Under the pieces are notes generated by a model. It was not told where the DNA came from. It saw nothing but the letters and a program-made list of their open reading frames with translations, and searched no databases. Position numbers and translations under genes: made by a program. 17,838 nucleotides of DNA from Acetobacteraceae bacterium (GTDB lineage Bacteria > Pseudomonadota > Alphaproteobacteria > Acetobacterales > Acetobacteraceae): positions 1-17,838 of the forward strand of contig DAHWBL010000093.1 of NCBI GenBank assembly GCA_027323595.1, written 5' to 3'. Shown one piece after another: positions 1 to 6,776 of this stretch (positions are counted from its first letter, which is position 1; each line of letters starts with the position of its first letter).

Positions 1-764
1 TGCGGCAGAATCCGCGCTTTCATGCCGGCATGACCAGCCCGGTGGGGGCGATCTACATGGCGCTCGAAGGCGCGCTCAGCCGGCGCAACGAGGCCGCCAC
101 CTTCATCAGCGACACCCAGCGGCGCGACGTGCTGCGCGGGCTGTTCGAGAGCTATTACCGGCAGACCCAGGCGGAGAAGCTGGTGTTCGACACCAACCGC
201 GCCTGGTGCGCCAAGCTGCCCGCGCTCGGCGAATTGTTCCCCGCCGCACGGGTGATCTGCTGCGTGCGGGCGATTCCGTGGATCATGGATTCGGTGGAGC
301 GGCTGGTGCGGCGCAACGCCTTCGAGCTGTCGGGCATGTTCGGCTACGAATCGGGCGGCACGGTCTATGGCCGGGTCAACCGGCTGGCCTCGGGGGACGG
401 CATGGTGGGCTACGCGCTCGATGCGCTGAAGGAGGGGTTTTACGGCGAGCAGGGCAAGCGGCTGATCCTGGTGGAATATCAGGCGCTGACCCGCGACCCG
501 GCCAACACCATGCGGCTGCTGTACGAGATGCTGGGCGAGCCGGAATTCGCGCATGATTTCGACAATGTGGAATATGACGCCGACGCGTTCGACCTCGCGC
601 TGGGCACGCCGGGGCTGCACCAGGTGCGGCGCAAGGTGGAGTGGATCGAGCGGGACAGCGTGCTGCCGCCGGAATTGTTCAACCGCTATCTGAACGACGC
701 GTTCTGGCAGGTGCCGGAGAACAATATCCGTGGGGTGCCGATCATTCGGTATGAACCCGGCTGA
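1..764 (+). CDS. Sulfotransferase family protein (5' end cut by window edge)
   Basis: Probable sulfotransferase, which would transfer sulfate from PAPS to a hydroxyl of a sugar, lipid or peptide; the acceptor cannot be read from the sequence. The open frame runs in from before the window (first full codon at base 3). The residues before the first internal Met, RQNPRFHAGM, match the stretch that follows the N-terminal PAPS-binding loop in this family, so the Met at base 30 is not the start. The segment RVICCVRAIPWIMDSVERL (about residue 83 from the window edge) fits the strand-helix holding the conserved Arg and Ser that contact the PAPS 3'-phosphate. The C-terminal part has the conserved style of a late VEY strand and a closing RYEPG tail. 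Its TGA shares a base with the ATG of the next gene, so the two are probably one transcript. The family call is fairly sure; the substrate is unknown. Confidence 0.8.
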   Translation, partial: RQNPRFHAGMTSPVGAIYMALEGALSRRNEAATFISDTQRRDVLRGLFESYYRQTQAEKLVFDTNRAWCAKLPALGELFPAARVICCVRAIPWIMDSVERLVRRNAFELSGMFGYESGGTVYGRVNRLASGDGMVGYALDALKEGFYGEQGKRLILVEYQALTRDPANTMRLLYEMLGEPEFAHDFDNVEYDADAFDLALGTPGLHQVRRKVEWIERDSVLPPELFNRYLNDAFWQVPENNIRGVPIIRYEPG

Positions 765-1750
765 TGGTCGGGTTGGTCCGGCGGGTCGGCCGGTTCGGCG
801 CGGTCGCGCGGCTGGCGTGGAGCAAGCGGGCGCTGCTGCGGCAGGCGCTGGAGCGGCTGGGCGTGCCGGACGTGCCGGGGCCGACGCGGGCGAACCCGAG
901 CAAGGCGCGGATCTATCTGCCGCGGGTCGCCATTGTCGAGGTGGCGCGGCAGGCGGGGTATATGGAATATTCCACCTGTGCGGCGGCGGATTTTCTGGAC
1001 CCGCGATTCATCGCCGCCTGCGCGACGATCGGGTTCGAGCACCGGTTTCATCGCAAGCTGTGGGAATTCGTTTTCGTGATGCACCATCTGGACCGGGCGG
1101 GCATGCTCGCGGCCGGGCGGCGGGGCATCGGGTTCGGGGTCGGCACCGAGCCGCTGCCGGCGGCGTTCGCCGCGCGCGGGGCGGCGATCCTGGCGACCGA
1201 CGCGCCCGCCGAGATCGGCATCGCGGCGGGCTGGGCGGCGAGCAACCAGCTCGCTTCGGGCAAGCAGACGCTGCGGCGCGACCATCTGTGCGATCCGGCC
1301 ACGTTCGAGCGGCTGGTGGAATTCGCGCTGGTGGACATGAACCAGATCGGGGGAGAATTGACCGGCTTCGATTTCGCCTGGTCGGCGTGCTGTCTGGAGC
1401 ATCTGGGCAGTTTGCGGGCGGGGCTGGATTTCGTCGCGCACACGGTCGAGCAGGTGCTGCGCCCCGGCGGGGTCGCGGTGCATACGACCGAGCTCAATCT
1501 CAGCTCCGACGATGCCACGGTGGAACAGGGCGGCACCGTGCTGTATCGGCGCCGCGACCTGGAGGCGTTCATCGGGCGGATGCGCGAGGCCGGCCATGAG
1601 GTGATGGGGCTGCGGATCGCGCCGGACACGCATTTTCTGGATGGGTGGGTGGATATGCCGCCCTATTCGGACGATGCGCATCTGAAGCTGGCGCTGGAGG
1701 GCTTCACCACCACCTCGGTCGGGCTGGTGATCCGGCGCGGGCAAAACTGA
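764..1750 (+). CDS. Class I SAM-dependent methyltransferase family protein
   Basis: A 328-residue protein with a Rossmann methyltransferase core. A GIGFGVGTE glycine-rich loop (residues 121-129, motif I) is followed by ILATDAP (motif II, Asp146, expected to bind the SAM ribose). FDFAWSACCLEHLGS (about 202-216) has the motif IV look of FkbM/ubiE-like enzymes, and LRPGGVAVHTTEL (232-244) is the post-motif strand. The first 110 residues match no fold I recognise and may form an acceptor-binding cap. The start ATG overlaps the sulfotransferase stop (TGATG), and no separate strong ribosome site is visible, so translational coupling is likely. Together the two genes suggest tailoring of a surface polysaccharide, lipid or secondary metabolite. 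That pathway link is inference; the acceptor is not identifiable. Confidence 0.75.
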   Translation: MVGLVRRVGRFGAVARLAWSKRALLRQALERLGVPDVPGPTRANPSKARIYLPRVAIVEVARQAGYMEYSTCAAADFLDPRFIAACATIGFEHRFHRKLWEFVFVMHHLDRAGMLAAGRRGIGFGVGTEPLPAAFAARGAAILATDAPAEIGIAAGWAASNQLASGKQTLRRDHLCDPATFERLVEFALVDMNQIGGELTGFDFAWSACCLEHLGSLRAGLDFVAHTVEQVLRPGGVAVHTTELNLSSDDATVEQGGTVLYRRRDLEAFIGRMREAGHEVMGLRIAPDTHFLDGWVDMPPYSDDAHLKLALEGFTTTSVGLVIRRGQN

Positions 1751-1763
1751 AGGATTTTCCCGG

Positions 1764-1787
1764 GGGCCTTTGAAGGCAGGCAGGCCC
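1764..1787. terminator. Weak hairpin in the convergent gap after the methyltransferase and aroC
   Basis: Arms GGGCCT (1764-1769) and AGGCCC (1782-1787) enclose a 12-base loop between two convergent genes. Read on the minus strand, the stem is followed by CCC then GGGAAAA rather than a T-run, so it is at best a weak or factor-dependent terminator. Confidence 0.25.
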
Positions 1788-1801
1788 TGAGCCAAACCCA
1801 T

Positions 1802-1885
1802 ATCGGGTCAAGCGGAATCACCTGACCCGATGAAATTGGTCGCTCAAACAACAAGCTGGAGCGTGATCGATTGGGCCAGCCGATC
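1802..1885. repeat. Palindromic intergenic element, possible interspersed repeat
   Basis: A perfect 9-bp inverted repeat, ATCGGGTCA (1802-1810) and TGACCCGAT (1823-1831), surrounds the loop AGCGGAATCACC. It is followed by CAAACAACAAGCTGGAGCG and GATCGATTGG. From memory, the order GCGGAATCACCTGA, then CAAACAACAAG, then GAGCGTGATCGATT resembles short palindromic repeats scattered between genes in Rhizobiales, Methylobacterium and related genomes. I see only one copy here. A second, weaker dyad (GATCG 1866-1870 and CGATC near 1882-1886) follows. It lies between convergent genes and has no T-tract, so it is not a classical terminator. Confidence 0.45.
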
Positions 1886-1904
1886 CAAACCAAGTCGAGC
1901 ACGC

Positions 1905-3008
1905 TCAGTTGCGCGGCAGGCTCGCCCGCTCCGGCGCGTCGGGGTTTTGCGCGCGGTGGCGCAGCAGATGGTCGGCCAGCACGCAGGCCATCATCGCCTC
2001 GCCCACCGGCACCGCGCGGATGCCCACGCAGGGGTCGTGCCGGCCGCGGGTGACGATGTCGGTGTCGGCGCCGGATGCGTCGACGGTGGCGCGCGGGATC
2101 AGGATCGAGCTGGTCGGTTTCACCGCGAAGCGCAGCACGATCGGCTGGCCGGTGGAGATGCCGCCCAGGATGCCGCCGGCATGGTTGGAGGCGAAACGCA
2201 CCCGCTGGCCGTCCATGCGCATCTCGTCGGCGTTGTGTTCGCCGCGCAGGGAGGCGGCCGCGAAGCCGTCGCCGATCTCCACGCCTTTTACCGCGTTGAT
2301 GCCCATGATGGCGCCGGCGAGATCGGCGTCGAGCTTGGCATAGATGGGCGCGCCCAGGCCCGGCGGCAGGCCGTCGGCGACCAGCTCGATCACCGCGCCG
2401 ATCGATGAGCCGGCCTTGCGGATGGCCAGCAGTTCCTGCTCCCACGCCACCGCCGCCACCGGGTCGGGGCAGAATAGCGGGTTGGCATCCACCGCGTCCC
2501 AGCTCCAGCGCGCGCGGTCGATGTGGTGGTCGCCCATTTGCACCATCGCGCCGCGGATGCGCACGCCCGCACCCAGGATGGCGCGCGCCACCGCGCCGGC
2601 GGCGACCCGGCTGGCGGTTTCGCGGGCGGAGGATCGGCCGCCGCCGCGATGGTCGCGGATGCCGTATTTCAGGTGATAGGTGAGGTCGGCGTGGCCGGGG
2701 CGAAAGCGGGTGGCCAGCTCGCCATAGTCGCGGGAGCGCTGGTCGGTGTTGTCGATCAGCAGCGAGATCGGCGTGCCGGTGGTGCGGCCGTCCATCACCC
2801 CGGACAGGATGCGCACGCTGTCGGGCTCGGCGCGCTGGGTGGTGAGGCTGGACTGGCCGGGGCGGCGGCGGTCCAGCCAGGGCTGGATGTCGGCCTCGCT
2901 CAGCGCGATGCGGGGCGGGCAGCCATCGACCACGCAGCCGATCGCCGGGCCGTGGCTTTCGCCCCAGGTGGTGACGCGGAACAGATGGCCGAAGCTGTTG
3001 TGACTCAT
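1905..3008 (-). CDS. aroC: Chorismate synthase
   Basis: Converts 5-enolpyruvylshikimate-3-phosphate to chorismate, the last shikimate-pathway step, using reduced FMN. The 367-residue length is normal. The family signatures are all present: GESHGP (16-21, with catalytic His19), RPGHADLTY (about 103-111, with the second conserved His106), DHRGGGRSSARET (119-131) and GISTGQP in the C-terminal half. The start ATG sits 22 bases downstream of the fabI stop, with only a weak GGCGA upstream, so it is probably read from the fabI transcript. The fabI-aroC order is common in Alphaproteobacteria. The gene looks intact and has base use like its neighbours. Confidence 0.97.
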   Translation of the reverse strand: MSHNSFGHLFRVTTWGESHGPAIGCVVDGCPPRIALSEADIQPWLDRRRPGQSSLTTQRAEPDSVRILSGVMDGRTTGTPISLLIDNTDQRSRDYGELATRFRPGHADLTYHLKYGIRDHRGGGRSSARETASRVAAGAVARAILGAGVRIRGAMVQMGDHHIDRARWSWDAVDANPLFCPDPVAAVAWEQELLAIRKAGSSIGAVIELVADGLPPGLGAPIYAKLDADLAGAIMGINAVKGVEIGDGFAAASLRGEHNADEMRMDGQRVRFASNHAGGILGGISTGQPIVLRFAVKPTSSILIPRATVDASGADTDIVTRGRHDPCVGIRAVPVGEAMMACVLADHLLRHRAQNPDAPERASLPRN

Positions 3009-3030
3009 GGTCTGGTCGCCGAGGGTGGGT

Positions 3031-3873
3031 CTAGTCGCTGACGGTGGCGATGTCGGGCGCCTTGGGGTTTTTCATCCCCACCGTGTGGTAGCCGGAATCG
3101 ACGTGGTGCACCTCGCCGGTGACGCCCGAGGACAGGTCGGACAGCAGATACAGCCCGGCGCCGCCGACATCCTCGATGGTGGTGTTGCGCTCCAGCGGCG
3201 CGTTCAACTGGTTCCATTTGAGGATGTAGTGGAAATCGCCGATGCCGCTGGCGGCAAGGGTTTTCACCGGGCCGGCGCTGATCGCGTTGACGCGGATGCC
3301 GTCGCCGCCGAGGTCGGCGGCGAGGTAGCGCACCGAGGCCTCCAGCGCCGCCTTGGCCACGCCCCTGACGTTGTAATGCGGCACCACCCGCTCGGCACCC
3401 AGATAGGACAGGGTGAGCAGCGACCCGCCCGGCTTCATCATCGCCGCCGCCCGGCGCGACACCGCGGCGAAGGAATAGCAGGAGATGTCGAGCGCCTGGA
3501 GGAACACCTCGCGCGGGGTGTCCACGAAGCGGCCGCGCAGATAGGATTTGTCCGCATAGCCGACGGCATGGACCAGGAAATCCAGCCCGCCCCAGACCTT
3601 GGCCAGTTCGGCGAAGGTGGCGTCGATCTCGGCGTCGTTGCCGACGTCGCAGGGCAGCACCAGGGTCGAGCCGATGCTGTCGGCCAGCGGGCGGACCCGC
3701 CGGCCGAGCGCGTCGCCCTGGAAGGTGAAGGCGAGCTCGGCGCCCTGCGCGGCGCAGGCGGCGGCGATGCCCCAGGCGAGCGAGCGGTTGTTGGCCACCC
3801 CCATCACCAGGCCGCGCTTGCCCAGCATCAGGGTGCCTCGCGGCGCGGTGAGTTCGGCGGGGGCCTCTGGCAT
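3031..3873 (-). CDS. fabI: Enoyl-[acyl-carrier-protein] reductase (NADH), FabI type
   Basis: Reduces trans-2-enoyl-ACP in the last step of each type II fatty-acid elongation cycle. The protein is a 280-residue short-chain dehydrogenase. The N-terminal GLVMGVANNRSLAWGIA is the FabI-type nucleotide-binding loop (G-x5-S-x-A). The catalytic set is visible in LSYLGAERVVPHYN and the following VRGVAKAAL: the two tyrosines (Tyr146/Tyr156 in E. coli numbering) and the lysine (Lys163). I chose the ATG at 3873 because AAGGA (3880-3884) lies 6 bases upstream. The frame stays open far upstream to 4650, but that stretch overlaps pdxH and has no family similarity. It is the first gene of a fabI-aroC unit and faces away from pdxH. 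FabI is the triclosan and isoniazid-type target class. Confidence 0.96.
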   Translation of the reverse strand: MPEAPAELTAPRGTLMLGKRGLVMGVANNRSLAWGIAAACAAQGAELAFTFQGDALGRRVRPLADSIGSTLVLPCDVGNDAEIDATFAELAKVWGGLDFLVHAVGYADKSYLRGRFVDTPREVFLQALDISCYSFAAVSRRAAAMMKPGGSLLTLSYLGAERVVPHYNVRGVAKAALEASVRYLAADLGGDGIRVNAISAGPVKTLAASGIGDFHYILKWNQLNAPLERNTTIEDVGGAGLYLLSDLSSGVTGEVHHVDSGYHTVGMKNPKAPDIATVSD

Positions 3874-3884
3874 GCTGAATCCTT

Positions 3885-3916
3885 GGTCTGGCACGGAACG
3901 GGTCTGGCACGGAACG
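3885..3916. repeat. Perfect 16-bp tandem duplication in the fabI leader
   Basis: The unit GGTCTGGCACGGAACG occurs twice with no gap (3885-3900 and 3901-3916). The first copy begins directly upstream of the fabI ribosome site. The duplication therefore lies in the probable fabI 5' leader or promoter-proximal region. It may be a recent slippage event or two copies of a binding site. Confidence 0.9.
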
Positions 3917-3932
3917 TCGAAAAAGGACGATA

Positions 3933-3944
3933 GCACGATCGTGC
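3933..3944. promoter_or_regulatory. 12-bp perfect palindrome between fabI and pdxH
   Basis: GCACGATCGTGC is self-complementary over all 12 bases. It lies between two divergent genes, about 60 bases from the fabI start and 121 from the pdxH start, a fitting place for a shared operator. Just downstream in the fabI direction, TGCTATCGT has an extended -10 look but no convincing -35. The regulator is unknown; chance occurrence is possible in GC-rich DNA. Confidence 0.35.
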
Positions 3945-4065
3945 GCGGGCGCCGACCGGCTGCCATGAGGTGGCACAGCCGGCGCCGTGCGGGCAAGGGG
4001 CTTGGTTGATCCAGCTCCTGGTCAGCGCCGCCAAATCGGGCGAAACAGGCGCAGGAGGCCACCAC

Positions 4066-4725
4066 ATGACCGACCCCGCGCCGCTCGACCCCACACCGCC
4101 CGACCCTACACCGCCCGCCCCCAAACCGCTCGACGTGGGCATCGACCCGTTCGACCGTTTCGACGACTGGTTCGCCCTGGCCCAGGCCAGCGAGCCCAAC
4201 GACGCCAACGCGATGACCCTGGCCACCGCCGATGCCGCCGGCCGGCCGGCGGCGCGGATGCTGCTGATGAAGGAGTATGACCGGCGCGGCTTTGTTTTTT
4301 ACACCAACGCGCAAAGCCGCAAGGGCGAGGAGCTGGCCGCCAACCCGTTCGCCGCGCTGCTGTTCCACTGGAAGAGCCGGCGCCTGCAGGTGCGGATCGA
4401 GGGGCCGGTGGAGGCGGTGAGCGACGCCGAGGCCGACGCCTATTTCGCCTCGCGCGCGCGGCTGTCGCGGCTTGGCGCGCTCGCCTCCGACCAGTCCCGG
4501 CCGCTGTCGGCGCGCGCGGTGTTCGAGGCGCGCGTCGCCGAGCTGGACCGCCGATACCCCGACGCGGTGCCGCGTCCGCCGCATTGGCGCGGCTACCGGG
4601 TGCGCCCGCTCGCCTTCGAATTCTGGCAGGACATGCCGTTTCGCCTGCATGACCGGCTGGTCTATCGCCGCGCCAGCCCGGCGGAGGAGCGCGCCGGCTG
4701 GCAGGTGGACAGGCTGTATCCGTGA
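4066..4725 (+). CDS. pdxH: Pyridoxine/pyridoxamine 5'-phosphate oxidase
   Basis: Oxidises pyridoxine- or pyridoxamine-5'-phosphate to pyridoxal-5'-phosphate with FMN and oxygen, in cytosolic vitamin B6 synthesis and salvage. The protein has 219 residues. Visible family features are RMLLMK (64-69) and YTNAQSRKG (79-87) for FMN phosphate binding, HWKSRRLQVR (101-110), SDQSRPL (141-147), and FRLHDR (192-197) with the Arg and His that contact the substrate. It ends in the typical W-x-x-x-RLYP. I chose this ATG because AGGAGG (4053-4058) lies 7 bases upstream; a longer frame from 3970 adds unconserved residues. The N-terminus (residues 7-22) is a proline-rich tail built from a 15-bp DNA repeat, unusual for PdxH. 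The stop overlaps the GTG start of the next gene. Confidence 0.96.
   Translation: MTDPAPLDPTPPDPTPPAPKPLDVGIDPFDRFDDWFALAQASEPNDANAMTLATADAAGRPAARMLLMKEYDRRGFVFYTNAQSRKGEELAANPFAALLFHWKSRRLQVRIEGPVEAVSDAEADAYFASRARLSRLGALASDQSRPLSARAVFEARVAELDRRYPDAVPRPPHWRGYRVRPLAFEFWQDMPFRLHDRLVYRRASPAEERAGWQVDRLYP
4086..4130 (+). repeat. Three-copy 15-bp in-frame tandem repeat in pdxH
   Basis: Units at 4086-4100, 4101-4115 and 4116-4130. The first two differ at one base (CGACCCCACACCGCC and CGACCCTACACCGCC); the third is diverged. They encode DPTPP, DPTPP and an APKPL-like copy in the N-terminal tail of PdxH. The 15-base period keeps the reading frame, so copy number could change without breaking the enzyme. 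Confidence 0.85.
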
Positions 4726-6206
4726 TCCCGCCGGCGCAGCGCGAGGTCGCCGCCTATCTGGCGGACCTGGCCGGCGCGGCGCCGATCCAGACGCATATCT
4801 CGGCGGTGTTCCTGGGTGCCGACACCGTCTGGAAGCTGAAGAAGGCGGTCGATCTGGGGTTCGTCGATTTCACCACCCTGGCGGCGCGCGAAGCGATGAG
4901 CCGGCGCGAGCTGGCGCTCAACGCGCCGGCGGCGCCGGGGATGTATCGCGATGTCGCCGCGGTGGTGCGCCGGCCCGGCGGGCTCGGCCTCACCGCCGCG
5001 CCGGGCCCGGGCGAGGTGGTGCTGGATTACGTGCTGCGCATGGCGCGGGTGCCGGCGGGGGATTTTCTCGACCGCATGGCCGCCGAGGGGCGGCTGGGCG
5101 CGGAGCTGCTGCGCGCGGTGGCCGATGCGGTGGCCGCCTACCATGCCCGGCTTGAGCCGGCCGACGCCGACCCGGTGGCCGGGCTCGGCGCGGTGATCGA
5201 GGGCAACCTGCGCGCCGGCCTCGCCGCCGGGCTCGATCCGGGCCGGATCGCGGCGATCGCGGCGGCGTGCCGGGCCGAGCTTGGCGCGCGCGCGCCGTGG
5301 CTGGCCGCCCGCCGTGCCGGGGGGTTCATCCGCCGCGCGCATGGCGATCTGCATCTGGGCAATCTGTGTCTGTGGCAGGGCCGGCCGGTGGCGTTCGACG
5401 CGCTGGAGTTCGACGAGGGCCTCGCCACCATCGATCTGGGCTATGATCTGGCGTTTCTGCTGATGGATCTGGGCCATCGGCTGGGCCGGGCCGGCGCCAA
5501 CCTGGTGCTGAACCGCTATGTGGCGCGCGGCGGCGACGCGGCGCTGATGGTCGGGCTGCCGCTGTTTTTGAGCCTGCGGGCGATGGTGCGGGCGCATGTG
5601 GTGGCGGCCTCGGGCGGAGCGGCGGCGGCGGGCGCGTATCTGGACGATGCCGATGCCGCGCTGGCGGATGCCGGCGCTCGGGTGGTGGTGGCGATCGGCG
5701 GGCTGCCGGGCAGCGGCAAGAGCACGCTGGCCGCCGCGATCGCCCCCGATCTGCGAGCCGCGCCGGGGGCGCTGATCCTGCGCAGCGACGCCATCCGCAA
5801 GCGGCTGCACGGTGCCGCGCCGGAGCAGCGGCTGGGCGCTGATGCCTATGGCGCGGCGGCCAACCGCGCCACCGACGCGGCATTGCTGGCCGGGCTGGAC
5901 GCGGCGCTGGGCGGGCGGCATGCGGTGATCATGGATGCGACCTTCATGGACCCTGGCCTGCGCGCCGCCACGCAGGCGCGGGCGCGCGCGGCCGGGGCCG
6001 GGTTCGTCGGGCTGTGGCTGACCGCCCCGCTGGCCGTGCTGGAGCAGCGTGTGGGCGCGCGCGTGGGCGATGCGTCGGACGCCGATGTGGCGGTGCTGCG
6101 CGCCGCCGCCGGGCGTGACCCCGGGCCGGGCAACTGGCGGGCGGTCGATGCCACCGATGCCGGGCGGGCGCTGGCCGAGGCGCGGGCGCTGGCCGGGGGA
6201 TGCTGA
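4722..6206 (+). CDS. Fused aminoglycoside-phosphotransferase-like / P-loop kinase-like ATPase
   Basis: A 494-residue two-domain protein. The N-terminal half (about 1-310) is a phosphotransferase-like fold: HGDLHLGN at 207-214 is the catalytic-loop motif of the APH/choline kinase group, followed by FDALEFDEG and the IDLGYDLAFLLMDL helix with a likely metal-binding Asp. The C-terminal half (about 320-494) is a P-loop kinase of the zeta-toxin/gluconate-kinase type, with Walker A GLPGSGKST at 327-335, then RSDAIRKRL and MDATF. This matches the COG2187 plus COG0645 fusion found in many Proteobacteria, whose substrate is not established to my knowledge. The start is GTG, overlapping the pdxH stop by four bases (GTGA), implying translational coupling and perhaps a link to B6 or small-molecule phosphorylation. 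It need not be a resistance gene. Confidence 0.85.
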   Translation: MIPPAQREVAAYLADLAGAAPIQTHISAVFLGADTVWKLKKAVDLGFVDFTTLAAREAMSRRELALNAPAAPGMYRDVAAVVRRPGGLGLTAAPGPGEVVLDYVLRMARVPAGDFLDRMAAEGRLGAELLRAVADAVAAYHARLEPADADPVAGLGAVIEGNLRAGLAAGLDPGRIAAIAAACRAELGARAPWLAARRAGGFIRRAHGDLHLGNLCLWQGRPVAFDALEFDEGLATIDLGYDLAFLLMDLGHRLGRAGANLVLNRYVARGGDAALMVGLPLFLSLRAMVRAHVVAASGGAAAAGAYLDDADAALADAGARVVVAIGGLPGSGKSTLAAAIAPDLRAAPGALILRSDAIRKRLHGAAPEQRLGADAYGAAANRATDAALLAGLDAALGGRHAVIMDATFMDPGLRAATQARARAAGAGFVGLWLTAPLAVLEQRVGARVGDASDADVAVLRAAAGRDPGPGNWRAVDATDAGRALAEARALAGGC

Positions 6207-6634
6207 TGCGCCCGATTTTGATTCGCCGGATACTGACGTGCGCGCTGCTGATCGGGCTGGCGGCGGCGCCGGCGCGCGCGGCGAGCCTTGTGGTGGAGCT
6301 GCGCGGGATCACCGAGGCGCGTGGCGAGCTGATGGTGGCGCTGGCCGCCGCGCCGGCGGAATTTCCCGACCATGCCAGCCGTTTCGCCCAGGCCGCGGTG
6401 AAAACCGGAGAGGCGCGCGTGCGCTTCGACGGTCTGCCGCCGGGCGATTATGCGATCGCCGCGTTTCAGGACGTCAATTCCAACGCGGTGCTGGACAAAA
6501 ACCCGCTTGGCATTCCCAGCGAGCCCTACGGGTTCAGCAACGACGCGCGCGGCTGGTTCGGCCCGCCGAGCTGGCAGGCGGCGCGGTTTCACCTCGGCCC
6601 CGAGGGCGGCAGCGTGGTGATCGAGCTGCATTGA
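6206..6634 (+). CDS. Secreted DUF2141 domain protein
   Basis: A 142-residue protein of unknown function. Residues 1-26 form a Sec signal peptide: Arg-rich start, a hydrophobic stretch LTCALLIGLAAAP, and a cleavage site near ARA-AS. The mature part fits DUF2141 (PF09912), a beta-sandwich family: GELMVAL near the start, then FDGLPPGDYAIAAFQDVNSN, LDKNPLGIPSEPYGFSNDA, and a closing GPPSW-x-x-A-x-F. I place the start at the second ATG, which shares a base with the upstream stop (TGATG) and has GGGGGA 5 bases before it. The ATG at 6200 is an alternative that adds two residues. It is the third gene of the coupled pdxH unit and probably periplasmic. Why it travels with cytosolic enzymes is unclear. 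Confidence 0.8.
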   Translation: MRPILIRRILTCALLIGLAAAPARAASLVVELRGITEARGELMVALAAAPAEFPDHASRFAQAAVKTGEARVRFDGLPPGDYAIAAFQDVNSNAVLDKNPLGIPSEPYGFSNDARGWFGPPSWQAARFHLGPEGGSVVIELH

Positions 6635-6776
6635 TGCCACATTCCGCGGCCCCCGCCAGGGTCGGGGGGCGCGGGTCGTTCGAAGCTCGAAGGGACGCGG
6701 CGCGCGCGACCATGCTATGCTTGGCATGTTCAATCATGCAGGCCGGAGCACCGGCCGCCGATCGCAGGAGACTTCC
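6635..6776 (+). other. Gap before the stress protein gene, possible promoter
   Basis: This 142-base gap holds TGCTATGCT (6713-6721), which reads as an extended -10 element (TG-N-TATGCT). The -35 region is poor. A small dyad CATGC (6711-6715) and GCATG (6724-6728) overlaps it. No gene was seen. Confidence 0.25.

Noticed and set aside
686..1801. A 371-residue minus-strand open frame opposite the methyltransferase gene
   Set aside because: Arg/Pro/Gln-rich shadow of the plus-strand gene with no recognisable domain.
3874..4650. Upstream extension of the fabI frame across pdxH
   Set aside because: The extension overlaps the pdxH gene on the other strand, and family similarity plus a ribosome site start at 3873.
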